Assembly: GCA_002781365.1 (NCBI GenBank)
Contig: PETN01000016.1
Location: 162,330 to 226,329 of the forward strand
Source: Sulfurimonas sp. CG01_land_8_20_14_3_00_36_23
GTDB lineage: Bacteria; Campylobacterota; Campylobacteria; Campylobacterales; Sulfurimonadaceae
Length of the DNA stretch: 64,000 bases
Direction: 5' to 3'
Shown here: positions 1 to 9,415 of the stretch, in pieces
Layout: the number at the start of each line of letters is the position of its first letter
How positions within the stretch are numbered: position 1 is the stretch's first letter
Notes under the pieces: generated by a model
Told to the model about the DNA's origin: nothing
The model's database searches: none
Seen by the model: the letters and a program-made list of their open reading frames with translations, nothing else
Made by a program: the position numbers and the translations under genes

Positions 1-1
1 A

Positions 2-919
2 GAGCAGATTAAAAAGAATCTTGGCGTTTTTATCCAAGCAAGTAAACAAAGAGCTGAGGCACTCGATCATGTTCTTTTCTTTGGACCTCCAGGACTCGGT
101 AAAACAACACTCGCCCTCATTATCGCAAATGAGATGAATGCAAACATTAAAGTTACAGCCGCACCAATGATAGAAAAAAGCGGTGATTTGGCTGCGATTC
201 TCACAAACTTAGAGGAGGGTGACATTCTCTTTATAGATGAGATTCATCGTCTCTCCCCTGCAGTTGAAGAGATTCTCTACTCCTCTATGGAAGATTTCAG
301 AATCGATATTATTATAGGCAGTGGTCCTGCGGCTCAAACTGTAAAAATCGATATTCCGCGTTTTACACTTATCGGTGCGACGACACGTGCAGGGATGCTC
401 TCCAATCCACTTAGAGATAGATTTGGTATGAGTTTTAGAATGCAGTTTTATAGCTCTGCGGAGTTAGCGCAGATTATTGCTCAGGCTTCGAACAAACTCA
501 ACAAAGAGATTATCAATGAAGCGTGTGTGGAGATAGCAAAAAGAAGCAGAGGAACGCCTCGTATAGCGCTTCGTCTTCTTCGCCGTGTTCGGGATTTTGC
601 AGATGTTGCAGATGAGCCAGAGATTCAGCATGCAAGAACAAAATATGCTTTAAATGAGTTGGGTATTAACTCTAACGGTTTTGATGAGATGGATTTACGC
701 CTTTTGCGTCTTTTGGTCTCTGCAAATGGAAGAGCGATGGGGCTAAGCACAATCGCCGCGGCGCTGAGTGAAGATGAGGGAACCGTCGAAGATGTTTTAG
801 AACCCTACTTAATCGCAAATGGGTATTTAGAGAGAACGGCAAAAGGAAGACGCGCTACAAGAGCGACGTATGAGATTTTAAACATGCCATTTCCAGAAAC
901 TGAGGGAGGAATTTTTTAA
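2..919 (+). CDS. ruvB: Holliday junction branch migration DNA helicase RuvB (5' end outside window)
   Basis: This is the AAA+ motor of the RuvABC complex, which drives branch migration of Holliday junctions in recombination repair. The frame is open from base 2, so the start lies upstream. The 305 residues seen would lack only about 30 of the usual 335-340. The P-loop GPPGLGKTT is near the left edge, followed by Walker B FIDEIH, the GATTRAG sensor segment with NPLRDRFG, and a C-terminal winged-helix region ([15 protein letters not shown]). The stop overlaps the next start as TAATG, which suggests translational coupling to the permease gene. Identification is secure. Confidence 0.96.
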   Translation, partial: EQIKKNLGVFIQASKQRAEALDHVLFFGPPGLGKTTLALIIANEMNANIKVTAAPMIEKSGDLAAILTNLEEGDILFIDEIHRLSPAVEEILYSSMEDFRIDIIIGSGPAAQTVKIDIPRFTLIGATTRAGMLSNPLRDRFGMSFRMQFYSSAELAQIIAQASNKLNKEIINEACVEIAKRSRGTPRIALRLLRRVRDFADVADEPEIQHARTKYALNELGINSNGFDEMDLRLLRLLVSANGRAMGLSTIAAALSEDEGTVEDVLEPYLIANGYLERTAKGRRATRATYEILNMPFPETEGGIF

Positions 920-1977
920 TGAAACCACAATATTTTGTAGCAATCCTTTTTGCAACTTCGCTTTACTGGATGTATCTTCTCTACGCACCCTTTTTGCTAG
1001 GTATCACGATCTCTATACTTTTAGCAATCTCTACGGCAAATATACAAACTTTGTTTGAAAAACTCTTTGGCTCCAAGTTGCTAGCGGCGCTTGGTTCAAG
1101 TTTTTTACTGGCAATTCTCTTCTTTGTGCCTCTTGGATATTTCTTAGCAACACTAACTATAAAACTAAACTCTTTAGAGCCTGAAGTTTTTGAAAATATT
1201 GTGACTGTAGTGAAAAGCTTTATAGCAAATCCACCTGAATATCTCCTCTTCTTAAAACCTTATGCAGTCGATGCAATCAAAGATATGAGTGTAAACTCGG
1301 TTGCAAATTATGTTTTTAGCATGACAGGGAAGATAGGCTCTTTTAGTGCAGGCTATTTGAAAAATGCCTTTTTAGTTATCATCTTTTATTTTTTCGCGCA
1401 ATACAATAGTAGCTTTGTAGTGGAACTTCTTAAGCGAATTGTTCAGATGTCCGCAGATGAGACGACTACTATTGTAAGAGAGTTATCCTCGGTTATGAGT
1501 GTTGTTTTTTACTCTATCTTAGTCAATGCAATGTTTCAAGGCGTTCTCTTTGGTATAGCAATCTCATTTATGGGCTACAACGGACTTCTTTTTGGCGTGA
1601 TGTATGGTTTTGCCTCTTTGATTCCTGTTATCGGTGGGATTCTTATGTGGCTCCCTTTTATGCTTTATGAGTTCTCAATAGGGAACAGTACAAATGCGAT
1701 TTTTATTGCGCTTTACTCTATAATCGTTATCTCAATTATCGCAGATACTTTTATCAAACCACTTGTTATCAAAGAGATTAATGTACGACTTTTAAAAGAG
1801 GATGATGCAAGAATGAATGAACTTATCATCTTCTTTGCCATTATCGCAGGACTTGCGACTTTTGGGTTTTGGGGAATGATACTCGGACCTGCAATCACAG
1901 CATTTTTCTTGACAATTTTAAAGCTGTTTGAGGCGAGAACCAAAGAGTTTGAAGTTAAAGTAAATCAAGATTCATAA
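919..1977 (+). CDS. AI-2E family (PerM/YdiK-type) membrane transporter
   Basis: A 352-residue polytopic membrane protein with about seven or eight hydrophobic segments. It ends in the family's typical GMILGPAITAF segment within a long hydrophobic stretch. Members of this family have been linked to autoinducer-2 export and to Na+/H+ exchange, so the substrate cannot be told from sequence. It starts inside the ruvB stop codon (TAATG) and its last 13 bases overlap the convergent lpxL-like gene, so there is no room for a terminator between them. Confidence 0.85.
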   Translation: MKPQYFVAILFATSLYWMYLLYAPFLLGITISILLAISTANIQTLFEKLFGSKLLAALGSSFLLAILFFVPLGYFLATLTIKLNSLEPEVFENIVTVVKSFIANPPEYLLFLKPYAVDAIKDMSVNSVANYVFSMTGKIGSFSAGYLKNAFLVIIFYFFAQYNSSFVVELLKRIVQMSADETTTIVRELSSVMSVVFYSILVNAMFQGVLFGIAISFMGYNGLLFGVMYGFASLIPVIGGILMWLPFMLYEFSIGNSTNAIFIALYSIIVISIIADTFIKPLVIKEINVRLLKEDDARMNELIIFFAIIAGLATFGFWGMILGPAITAFFLTILKLFEARTKEFEVKVNQDS

Positions 1978-2849
1978 ATTTCAGGATGGTCGTTTTTCCA
2001 TCTGCGGTGGAGCCAGAACCAAAATTTTGGCTCCTCTCGTATGAGTTTTGTGAGCCAATCTGCTTGAAGTTGTGTCGCTTTTAAAATATCACTTGCTTCA
2101 TCATCCGTTTTTTCAACTGGAATCTCATCAAAAAGCATAAGTGTATAGTTCTCTTCGTCATCCGTTCTAATACTCACAGGGATAATCGCCGCATTAAACT
2201 TTCTCGCAAGGTATGCAGGTGTAGAAGTCTGGCGTATGCTTTTTCCCATAAAATTGACCATAACTCCCTCTTTAGGGTTGATGTTCGTATCGATTAAAAT
2301 CCCACAACCAACCCCTTTTTTGAGATACTTCACAAGTGGACGCACCACATTTGTCTTCTCCATAGAGATGTTTCCAAATCTATCGCGAGACTCTAAAAGC
2401 CACTCTTGATAGGTTCTGTTTTTCATGTTTTTATAGACTGCAACGATAGGCTCGATAAAGGCACCGATAGAACTGCCGCCAAGTTCCCAAGAGGAGTAGT
2501 GTGTCGTTGCATAGATAACTGCTCTCCCTTCTTTATGTACTTTTTCAACTGCTTCTCTATTTTGTACGGTGACCTTATTTGCCAAATCCTCTTTACTCAT
2601 GTGCCTAATTTCCATCACATACATAAAGTTGAGTGCTAGATTTTTAAAAGCATATTTTGTAATCTCTTTTTTCTCTTCTTGAGAGAGCGTGTTGTCAAAG
2701 GCAAAGTCGAGATTGTCATAAGAGACTTTTCTATATCTCGAAGAGGCATGGTATGCTAAAAGCGCAAGGCTTGTAAAAAAGCCTTTTCTCACTTTTTTTG
2801 GCAGAGCCATTAGAAGTTTTTCCAGTAGTAAAAATAGTTTAAATCCCAT
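1965..2849 (-). CDS. lpxL: Lipid A biosynthesis acyltransferase (LpxL/HtrB family)
   Basis: The 294-residue protein has one N-terminal hydrophobic segment followed by the LpxL/LpxM acyltransferase domain. The catalytic HX4E motif is visible as H117-Y-S-S-W-E122. The family adds a secondary acyl chain to Kdo-lipid A at the inner membrane. Its start abuts the waaC stop (shared base 2849), so the two lipopolysaccharide genes form an operon on the minus strand. Which acyl chain and position it serves cannot be told from sequence. Confidence 0.88.
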   Translation of the reverse strand: MGFKLFLLLEKLLMALPKKVRKGFFTSLALLAYHASSRYRKVSYDNLDFAFDNTLSQEEKKEITKYAFKNLALNFMYVMEIRHMSKEDLANKVTVQNREAVEKVHKEGRAVIYATTHYSSWELGGSSIGAFIEPIVAVYKNMKNRTYQEWLLESRDRFGNISMEKTNVVRPLVKYLKKGVGCGILIDTNINPKEGVMVNFMGKSIRQTSTPAYLARKFNAAIIPVSIRTDDEENYTLMLFDEIPVEKTDDEASDILKATQLQADWLTKLIREEPKFWFWLHRRWKNDHPEIYES

Positions 2850-3865
2850 TATTTTAGTAACTCCAAAGCTTTTGTTTTGATTGACTTAACCTCTATCTCT
2901 TTGATAGAAAAATCATTTTTATCTATTTTGTTAATATCTACTTTTGAGGGAGATTTTATACCGATGTTCGAAGCTGTTTCATAAATCATGCGTGTTGTCG
3001 TTGGACCAAAAAGTGTGATGGAGGGAATATTTTGCGCCCATGCCATGTGTGTTGGTCCCGTGTCATTTCCTATAAGCAGATCAACCTTTGAAACCAAGTC
3101 GATGAGTTGTGTCAAAGAGAGCTTTGGTGCTAAGCTTGCATAAGTAGAGTTCTCACAAATCCACATGCCATCTTCTCTCTCTTTCTCACTTCCCCAGAGG
3201 ATGATGCAGTTTTGCCCAAGTGCATCACAAAGTTTTGCGACACACTCTTTTGGATATTTTTTAGACTCCCATGAAGCGCCTATAACAAGAAGAATATTTT
3301 TTTTATCACTAGATAAAAGAGCTTCCATCTCCGCTGTGAGTTTGGCATGTGGAAATATTGCTTCTTTGTTTAAAAGCATCTCTTGGGTTATCTCAAATCC
3401 AAGCGCGTCTGCTACTAAAAAAGTGTTTCTTGTAACAATGTTCTCATCATACGCAACATGCGAAGTGGTTTTGTAAAAAAAAGATGCCAAACCCTCTCGT
3501 GCAGAATCTTTGTCATAGCCATGTACATTCTCTCCAATGAGTCTAGCAACGAGGGCAGATTTGAGAAGTCCTTGAATGTCGATGATAAGGTTAAAAGTAC
3601 CTAAAGAGCGAAGCGCTGAAAAACTCTTCTTTAAAAGTGAAAAGCTTTTTTCTCGTTTGAGTTTTTTGAGGTTGAGCGTATGCACGGCAGAAATGAGGGG
3701 ATGATTTGTCAAAAGAGGAGCAAAAACCTCTTCTGTTATCCATTCGATTTTGGCATGTGGAAATTTTTTGTGAATAAACTGGAGTACAACGGCTGTGTTG
3801 ACAATATCTCCAAGTGCTGAGAGTCTTACTATCGCTATACGTTTTGTATCTTTTTTCATTGGCAA
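2849..3865 (-). CDS. waaC: Lipopolysaccharide heptosyltransferase I
   Basis: A glycosyltransferase family 9 protein of 338 residues that adds the first heptose to the Kdo residue of the inner core. It shows the N-terminal RLSALGDIV nucleotide-sugar fold entry and the family motif GNDTGPTHMAWA near residues 264-275. It is the first gene of a two-gene minus-strand unit with the lipid A acyltransferase. Three copies of the TCCACATGCC repeat lie inside it, read as PHA (twice) and GMW. Type I (WaaC) rather than WaaF is inferred from the N-terminal motif and length. Confidence 0.87.
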   Translation of the reverse strand: MPMKKDTKRIAIVRLSALGDIVNTAVVLQFIHKKFPHAKIEWITEEVFAPLLTNHPLISAVHTLNLKKLKREKSFSLLKKSFSALRSLGTFNLIIDIQGLLKSALVARLIGENVHGYDKDSAREGLASFFYKTTSHVAYDENIVTRNTFLVADALGFEITQEMLLNKEAIFPHAKLTAEMEALLSSDKKNILLVIGASWESKKYPKECVAKLCDALGQNCIILWGSEKEREDGMWICENSTYASLAPKLSLTQLIDLVSKVDLLIGNDTGPTHMAWAQNIPSITLFGPTTTRMIYETASNIGIKSPSKVDINKIDKNDFSIKEIEVKSIKTKALELLK

Positions 3866-3924
3866 AATTATATCTAATTTAGTTGTTTTGTAGCATAATG
3901 AGAGAAAATCTTTGGGGACTGTTT

Positions 3925-5313
3925 ATGAGAAAATTTAAAATCAAAATGATTATCTTGGCATGTGGAATCTTATTTCCACATGCCATAAATGCAGAGATAA
4001 GTGGAATAGGCTTCGCTCAGACAAACCAAGAAGCGAAAAAAGAGGCACTTGCTGATTTGGCACAGGTTATAAAAAGTGAGGTGCGTAGTAGCTTTGAATC
4101 TAGCACAACTAACACAAGTTCAAAAGCAAAGTCCAACATCAAAATAAGTTCAAACTTACCAATACTTGGAGCGGATTTCACTTTTGTAGACCGCGCTTTG
4201 GAGGTGGAAGCGAGTGTGAAACTGACTCCCCAAAAGGTAAATAGACTCTACACACAAAAACTTCAAAATCTAAACACAGAGATAAATGCACTCCTCAAAG
4301 AGGTGAACAATGCAACCACATCCACTCTGAAACTCAAGCTCTATGAAGCTATCTTTTCACTCTTAAATGAGTATGACAGATATGAGAGTGTTGCGGTTAT
4401 TTTGGGTGCAGAGCTTGCACAAAGAGCTCCAATCACAAAAGCAAAAGTACAGGTTGCGTTAGAAAAACTAAACTCAAGTATAGACTCTTTAGCGATGGCA
4501 GCTACAATCTTGGCAAAAAGTTTTACAGAAGAAAAAATCTTTGTCTATCCCCCTCTGCTTCAAAACAACACGAGTGTAGCTGAGTTTGGTTCACTTTTTC
4601 AAAAAGAGTTACTCTCCAAACTCAAAAGTGCAAAAAGCCCAAAAGATGCCTCATTCTTACTCGTTGGAGAGTACATACTCACAAAAAATGCAATGGTTTT
4701 GCACTATGCACTTTTAGATACAAAAACAAATGAAGTCGTGCGTTCAAAAACAATCAATATAAATCCACATGCTTATAAAGATGTAGTAACCCAGTCAAAA
4801 GAGGTCGATTTTGATGCACTTTTAAATGCTGGTGTAATAAGTTCAAGTGATTTAAAAGTATCTCTTAACTCTAACAGAGGAAGCGAAAATCTGCTCTTTA
4901 AGAATGAGGAGGAGATAGAACTTTTTGTAAAACTTAACAAGATGGGCTACCTCTACATCGTTGGCTACACACAGACAAAAGAGAGAAAACTCTCCTACCT
5001 TTTAGAACTCAGTGAAGGTGAGGGTGATAGTCGGTTTGTAAAGTTCGTAAATGCAGATGATGCTTCAAGATGGATAAGTCTGGGGATATTTACAATCGAG
5101 CCTCCTTTTGGAGTTGAGAGCATACAAGTTATAGCCTCAAACCAAAAAATAACTTCACTTCCACATGCCGAGTATGACGAGCAAAGCGGTTATCATATTA
5201 TCTCAAAAGATATAGAAAAAGCACTCTCACAAACTCGCGGACTCAAGAAAAAAGTGAGTCAAAAAGTAGAGATGAGTGAAGATGTTATGAGTTTTACGAC
5301 TATGAAGAAGTAA
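3925..5313 (+). CDS. Exported LPP20-like/DUF4384-type protein
   Basis: A 462-residue secreted protein if started at the ATG at 3925, which has GGGGA about 6 bases upstream and opens a clean signal peptide ending HAINA. An upstream in-frame ATG at 3883 would put a hydrophilic extension in front of that signal. The N-terminal part (QTNQEAKKEALADLAQ) resembles the LPP20 family. The C-terminal part (about residues 330-430) resembles DUF4384, a domain often found next to caspase-like proteins. No lipobox is seen. It lies 43 bases upstream of the WD40-caspase gene, so the two are probably one unit. Its molecular role is unknown. Confidence 0.7.
   Translation: MRKFKIKMIILACGILFPHAINAEISGIGFAQTNQEAKKEALADLAQVIKSEVRSSFESSTTNTSSKAKSNIKISSNLPILGADFTFVDRALEVEASVKLTPQKVNRLYTQKLQNLNTEINALLKEVNNATTSTLKLKLYEAIFSLLNEYDRYESVAVILGAELAQRAPITKAKVQVALEKLNSSIDSLAMAATILAKSFTEEKIFVYPPLLQNNTSVAEFGSLFQKELLSKLKSAKSPKDASFLLVGEYILTKNAMVLHYALLDTKTNEVVRSKTININPHAYKDVVTQSKEVDFDALLNAGVISSSDLKVSLNSNRGSENLLFKNEEEIELFVKLNKMGYLYIVGYTQTKERKLSYLLELSEGEGDSRFVKFVNADDASRWISLGIFTIEPPFGVESIQVIASNQKITSLPHAEYDEQSGYHIISKDIEKALSQTRGLKKKVSQKVEMSEDVMSFTTMKK
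3956..3985. repeat. Inverted pair of the TCCACATGCC repeat
   Basis: Two copies face each other with 12-base perfect arms (TGGCATGTGGAA and TTCCACATGCCA) and a 6-base loop. They lie entirely within the signal-peptide codons of the LPP20-like gene, about 30 bases after its start. As RNA this would be a strong hairpin near the start of the message. Confidence 0.9.
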
Positions 5314-5352
5314 AACAGTTTATTGCATCCAAAAAAACAAAAAAGGAAATAT

Positions 5353-5361
5353 CCACATGCC
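5353..5361 (+). repeat. Copy of the CCACATGCC repeat containing a start codon
   Basis: The ATG inside this copy is the start codon of the WD40-caspase gene. It sits 6 bases after an AAAAGGAAAT ribosome binding site. Confidence 0.85.
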
Positions 5362-8197
5362 AAAGTTACTTCTTCTCATCCTCCTAAGTACAACTATCTT
5401 TGCTTCAAGTGAAGCGATTTTAAAACTTGACACGCAAGGGCATACAGGAATGATACGGGATGTTCTTGTCTCAAAAGATAAGAGTGAAATTATCAGTGCG
5501 AGTGATGATAAAACCATACGAGTTTGGGACGCTGTAACGGGCAAAGAGAAGCGAAAGATACTTGGCAATATCGGTGGAGGGAGTGAGGGGAAAATCTTTG
5601 CAATAGCTTTGAGTGCGAACAATAGCTATTTGGCTGTTGGGGGATATTTAAATAACAACGGCGATTATGAATATGGAAATATCCGAATCTACAACTACAA
5701 AACAGGAAAAATAGTTCGACTTCTTAAATCACATACGAGCACCGTTGTTGACCTTAGTTTTAGCAGTGATGACAAATACCTTATCTCAAGCTCCGTTGAT
5801 AAAACAGTCAAAATCTGGCAAACCTCTGATTGGACGCCTCAAGAGAGTATAAATGTGCATACAGACTCTGTGTATGCAGTGAAGATGATAAAAAGAGAGA
5901 GGGGCTATGATATCTACTCCTCAGGATATGACAAGAAAATTGCACTTCACAGATATGAGAACAAAACCCTAACCTATATAAGTAGTAACTCAGCAAATGA
6001 TAAAGTGCAAAATATAGCAAGTAATGGGGTGGATATAGCTGTAAATGGTTTTGGCAAAGAGATTTTAATTTTTGATAGAAATTTGAATTTCAAAAAAGCT
6101 ATAAAGAGTGAAACAGTGCCGATAGGTTTGGCATACAGTCCAGATGGAAAAAGTTTAGTAGCAGGAACGAGCGGTTATCCATTTAATGTAAATGTTTATG
6201 AAACAGCTACTTATACAGAGATATCATCCTTTAAGAGACATACTAATTCAACACTCGCAGTTGATTTTATAGATAACAATACTTTAGTGAGTGCTTGTAG
6301 TTATGATGGAATTTATGTCTGGGATAAAAGAAGCACTGAGGTTATAACCGAGATAGCTGGAGTTGGGGAGAGTGTCTGGAGTGTTGGCATCCGAGGTGAT
6401 ACTGTTGCTTGGGGAACAATAGGCAGGGATATCCATAATGAAACTACTTGGGAGGTAAGTAAATCTATCAACTTAAAAGATTTTACAATCTCAGATAAAG
6501 TCATCAATCAAGATTTTAGTAAAATAAAAACAAGAAATGGTGCTTGGTCTTTAGAGCATAAACGCGGTGGAGATTACAACTATCGAGATGCAGTTTTAGA
6601 GATAAAAAAAGATGGTGTTGTGCAGGCGAGTGTTGTGAAAAGCAGTAGAAATGGACTTGAACATATGTACTATGGCTGGTACAAAGATTTTATTATCAGT
6701 AGTGGAGCGAGTGGTTTTATTAAAATATACAACAAAGAGGGTCATGAAGTGGCATCTTTGGTTGGTCATACTGGAGTTATCTGGCACATGGCGCTTGAAG
6801 GGGATAGGCTAGTAAGTGGGAGTGATGACCAGACGCTCATTCTTTGGGATTTGTCTTCTTTGGATGCGAGGAGTGAAAACCTCATTATCCATCCAACTTT
6901 AAGCCTTTTTATCTCAAAAGAGAACGAGTTTGTTGCATGGACAAATTCAGGCTATTTTACATCGAGTGTTGGCGGAGATAAATATGTGGGGTATTATATA
7001 AATCAGGGTGCAGACAAAGAGGCCATTTATGTTGGAAGTGATAAGTACTTCGATACGCTCTATCGCCCTGACATCCTAAAATATGCTTGGGAGACTGGAA
7101 GTGAAAAAAAAGCAATCGCCTTTGCAAATAGAACAAAAAAAGTTCAAAAGGTTGATGTCGTTACTTCTCTTCCTCCTATCGTTTATTTAAAATCAGATAC
7201 AAATATAAAAACAAGTCAAGATACAACAACCATCTCTTTTAGTGTAGAGAGTAAAGAAAAAGTAGAAGAGATTATTATTACACTCAATGGAAAAAGTTTA
7301 AATACACGTGCTTTAAAAAGAAAGGCAGAGACAAATATTCAGACAATAGTAGTTGATTTGGAAGATGGAGAGAATATTGTATCACTCAAAGCGAGAAATC
7401 AATTTGCCATGAGTGATGAAGTACTTGTTAATATTAAAAAAATTGGAAAACCTAAAGATATTTATAAGCCAACACTTTATCTCCTAAGTATTGGAGTGAG
7501 CCGATATGAAAATCCTGAGTATAATCTTGGCGTAGCGGATAAAGATGCGTTAAGTATGACAAAAATGTTTCAATCTCAAAAAGGCAAAATTTATAAAGAT
7601 GTTATCTCTAAAACCTTGATAAATGAAAAGGCTTCAAGTGGAAATATTTTGGATGCTCTTGACTGGATAGATAAAGAGGTCACCAGTAAAGATGTCGCTA
7701 TCATCTTTATAGCAGGTCATGGAGTCAATGATGAAAAAGGGAATTATTACTTTTTAAGTACAGACGCAAATCTTGAAAATTTAAGAAGAAGTGCGGTGAA
7801 GTGGAGCGAGATACAAGATACGATTCAAAACCTTCCATCAAAAGTTATACTTTTAGCAGACACTTGTCACAGTGGAGATATAACTGGGAGCAGAAGAGAT
7901 ATAACAAGTGCAGTTAAATCTATTATAAACTCAGGGAGTGGAAGTATTATTATGACGGCGACTACAGGCAGTGGTTATTCTTACGAGCAAAAAGATTGGG
8001 GACATGGAGCGTTTACTCTTAGTTTTCTTGATGGACTAGAAAAAGCAAAAGCAGATTATGACAAAGATGGCACCATCACCATAAAAGAGATAGATTTATA
8101 TGTGACGAGTAGGGTCAAAGAGTTGACAAAGGGTAAGCAAAAACCAACAACGATAATACCAAACAGTGTACCTGACTTTGCAATAGGTGTTAGATAG
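5357..8197 (+). CDS. Exported WD40-repeat protein with C-terminal caspase-like (peptidase C14) domain
   Basis: A 946-residue protein. Residues 1-20 form a signal peptide (MPKLLLLILLSTTIFASSEA). Residues of about 20-520 are WD40-like repeats with recurring SxDKTIRVWD-type units (DDKTIRVWD, VDKTVKIWQ, DDQTLILWD). A linker of about 590-700 looks beta-rich. Residues of about 705-946 form a caspase-fold domain with the dyad H788 (FIAGHGVND) and C837 (LADTCHSGD). A DKDGTITIKEID segment near the end could bind calcium. It probably acts in the periplasm or outside the cell. It follows the LPP20/DUF4384 gene closely. The substrate is unknown, and a role in cell death or stress is only analogy. Confidence 0.85.
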   Translation: MPKLLLLILLSTTIFASSEAILKLDTQGHTGMIRDVLVSKDKSEIISASDDKTIRVWDAVTGKEKRKILGNIGGGSEGKIFAIALSANNSYLAVGGYLNNNGDYEYGNIRIYNYKTGKIVRLLKSHTSTVVDLSFSSDDKYLISSSVDKTVKIWQTSDWTPQESINVHTDSVYAVKMIKRERGYDIYSSGYDKKIALHRYENKTLTYISSNSANDKVQNIASNGVDIAVNGFGKEILIFDRNLNFKKAIKSETVPIGLAYSPDGKSLVAGTSGYPFNVNVYETATYTEISSFKRHTNSTLAVDFIDNNTLVSACSYDGIYVWDKRSTEVITEIAGVGESVWSVGIRGDTVAWGTIGRDIHNETTWEVSKSINLKDFTISDKVINQDFSKIKTRNGAWSLEHKRGGDYNYRDAVLEIKKDGVVQASVVKSSRNGLEHMYYGWYKDFIISSGASGFIKIYNKEGHEVASLVGHTGVIWHMALEGDRLVSGSDDQTLILWDLSSLDARSENLIIHPTLSLFISKENEFVAWTNSGYFTSSVGGDKYVGYYINQGADKEAIYVGSDKYFDTLYRPDILKYAWETGSEKKAIAFANRTKKVQKVDVVTSLPPIVYLKSDTNIKTSQDTTTISFSVESKEKVEEIIITLNGKSLNTRALKRKAETNIQTIVVDLEDGENIVSLKARNQFAMSDEVLVNIKKIGKPKDIYKPTLYLLSIGVSRYENPEYNLGVADKDALSMTKMFQSQKGKIYKDVISKTLINEKASSGNILDALDWIDKEVTSKDVAIIFIAGHGVNDEKGNYYFLSTDANLENLRRSAVKWSEIQDTIQNLPSKVILLADTCHSGDITGSRRDITSAVKSIINSGSGSIIMTATTGSGYSYEQKDWGHGAFTLSFLDGLEKAKADYDKDGTITIKEIDLYVTSRVKELTKGKQKPTTIIPNSVPDFAIGVR

Positions 8198-8215
8198 CTG
8201 TCTATTAAATTTTGA

Positions 8216-8221
8216 TATAAT
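8216..8221 (+). promoter_or_regulatory. Probable -10 box for the gene at 8251
   Basis: A perfect TATAAT stands 29 bases before the start codon in AT-rich sequence, with no recognisable -35. It is just after the stop of the caspase-like gene, so the following gene is probably transcribed separately. Confidence 0.55.
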
Positions 8222-8250
8222 CGAACAACGAAAGAGTTAAAAGGATTTTT

Positions 8251-8730
8251 ATGGAATTGAATTATTTAGATATTTTATTGATTATTGCGGGTGTTGCTGT
8301 GGGTTATTTGCTCAGTTATATTAAGTCTCGGTTTGAAGTGAGAATTTACAAGAGAGAGTTACGAGAGTATAAAGAGCATTTAAACCGTCAGATGAAGATA
8401 ACGGATGAAGGGAATAAAAATATAGAAAAAGAGTTAGCGCAATATAAAAAAGAGAATGAAAATTTACGTATATCTGTAAAGAGTTTAGGACAAAAGCCAG
8501 GACGTGCTGAACTGAGACTTTTAAACATTTATGATGTCGCTTTGAGAAAGATGATGTTAAAAGCTCCAGGTTTTTCTTCCGCATGGGAAGTCTCTCTTCA
8601 AGAAGCTGAGCGAGAGTATGAAGAGAATGAAACAGGGTTGAAGTCGATTATCAAAAAAGTTTTTAGACCAAGTATATCTCAGCAGATTGAGAGTGAATAC
8701 ACAGGCGAACAAAAAGAGGGGTTTAACTAA
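8251..8730 (+). CDS. Membrane-anchored coiled-coil protein of unknown function
   Basis: A 159-residue protein that I do not recognise. Residues 7-25 form one hydrophobic segment (LDILLIIAGVAVGYLLSYI). The rest is charged and strongly helical, with a coiled-coil-like stretch at about 30-80, so it is probably tethered to the inner membrane with the bulk in the cytoplasm. Its start has a good AAAAGGATTTTT ribosome binding site. It lies between the caspase-like gene and hisH with its own -10 box, so no functional partner is evident. Confidence 0.7.
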   Translation: MELNYLDILLIIAGVAVGYLLSYIKSRFEVRIYKRELREYKEHLNRQMKITDEGNKNIEKELAQYKKENENLRISVKSLGQKPGRAELRLLNIYDVALRKMMLKAPGFSSAWEVSLQEAEREYEENETGLKSIIKKVFRPSISQQIESEYTGEQKEGFN

Positions 8731-8738
8731 GCCTTGGA

Positions 8739-8744
8739 TATAAT
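8739..8744 (+). promoter_or_regulatory. Probable -10 box for hisH-hisA
   Basis: TATAAT in GGATATAATTCG, 37 bases before the hisH ATG. There is no clear -35, as is common in this phylum. Confidence 0.55.
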
Positions 8745-8781
8745 TCGATTTACATAAAAGATAAAAAGTGAAAATTACATA

Positions 8782-9393
8782 ATGATAGCAATAGTTGATT
8801 ATAACATGGGAAATTTGGCAAGTGTAAAGAATGCATTTGCGAAGTTGGGAAAAGAGACCGTAGTTGAGAGTAATCCCGAGAATTTTAAAAAATATGAGAA
8901 GCTCATTTTGCCTGGTGTTGGTGCTTTTGGAGATGCTATGGAGCATTTAAGAGAGCGAAATATGATAGATGCTATACAAGAGTATGCCGCGAGTGGTAAA
9001 CCTATGCTAGGTATCTGTTTAGGTATGCAACTTCTCTTTGATAGTAGTGAAGAGTTTGGAGCAACACAAGGACTAGGTCTTATCAAAGGAAAAGTAGTAG
9101 CTTTTGATACAACAAAATTCTCAGAACCACTCAAAGTTCCACATATGGGGTGGAATAAAATGTTTACAAAATCACACCCTTTGTTTAAGGGTCTTGATGA
9201 GGAACACTATCTCTACTTTGTTCACTCTTTTCATGCTGTGTGCGACAACGAAGAAGATGTTATAGGAACTACGGAGTATGGCTATAAATTTGCTTCAGCT
9301 GTGGCATGTGGAAATATTTATGGTATTCAGCCTCATCCAGAGAAAAGTCACAAAAATGGACTTGCAATTTTAGAAAATTTTATCAATTTATAA
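8782..9393 (+). CDS. hisH: Imidazole glycerol phosphate synthase, glutaminase subunit HisH
   Basis: This class I glutamine amidotransferase supplies ammonia to HisF in histidine synthesis. At 203 residues it has the normal length. The catalytic triad is visible: C79 in GICLGMQ, and H185 and E187 in GIQPHPEKS. hisA follows after 22 bases and is probably cotranscribed. hisF is not in this window. One TCCACATGCC repeat near the 3' end encodes the residues ACG. Confidence 0.96.
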   Translation: MIAIVDYNMGNLASVKNAFAKLGKETVVESNPENFKKYEKLILPGVGAFGDAMEHLRERNMIDAIQEYAASGKPMLGICLGMQLLFDSSEEFGATQGLGLIKGKVVAFDTTKFSEPLKVPHMGWNKMFTKSHPLFKGLDEEHYLYFVHSFHAVCDNEEDVIGTTEYGYKFASAVACGNIYGIQPHPEKSHKNGLAILENFINL

Positions 9394-9415
9394 GAGAGAA
9401 GGAAGTTTAACAAAC

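Noticed and set aside
8557..8946. 129-residue minus-strand frame over the 8251 gene and hisH
   Set aside because: Covers the hisH promoter and start on the opposite strand; composition is that of a shadow.
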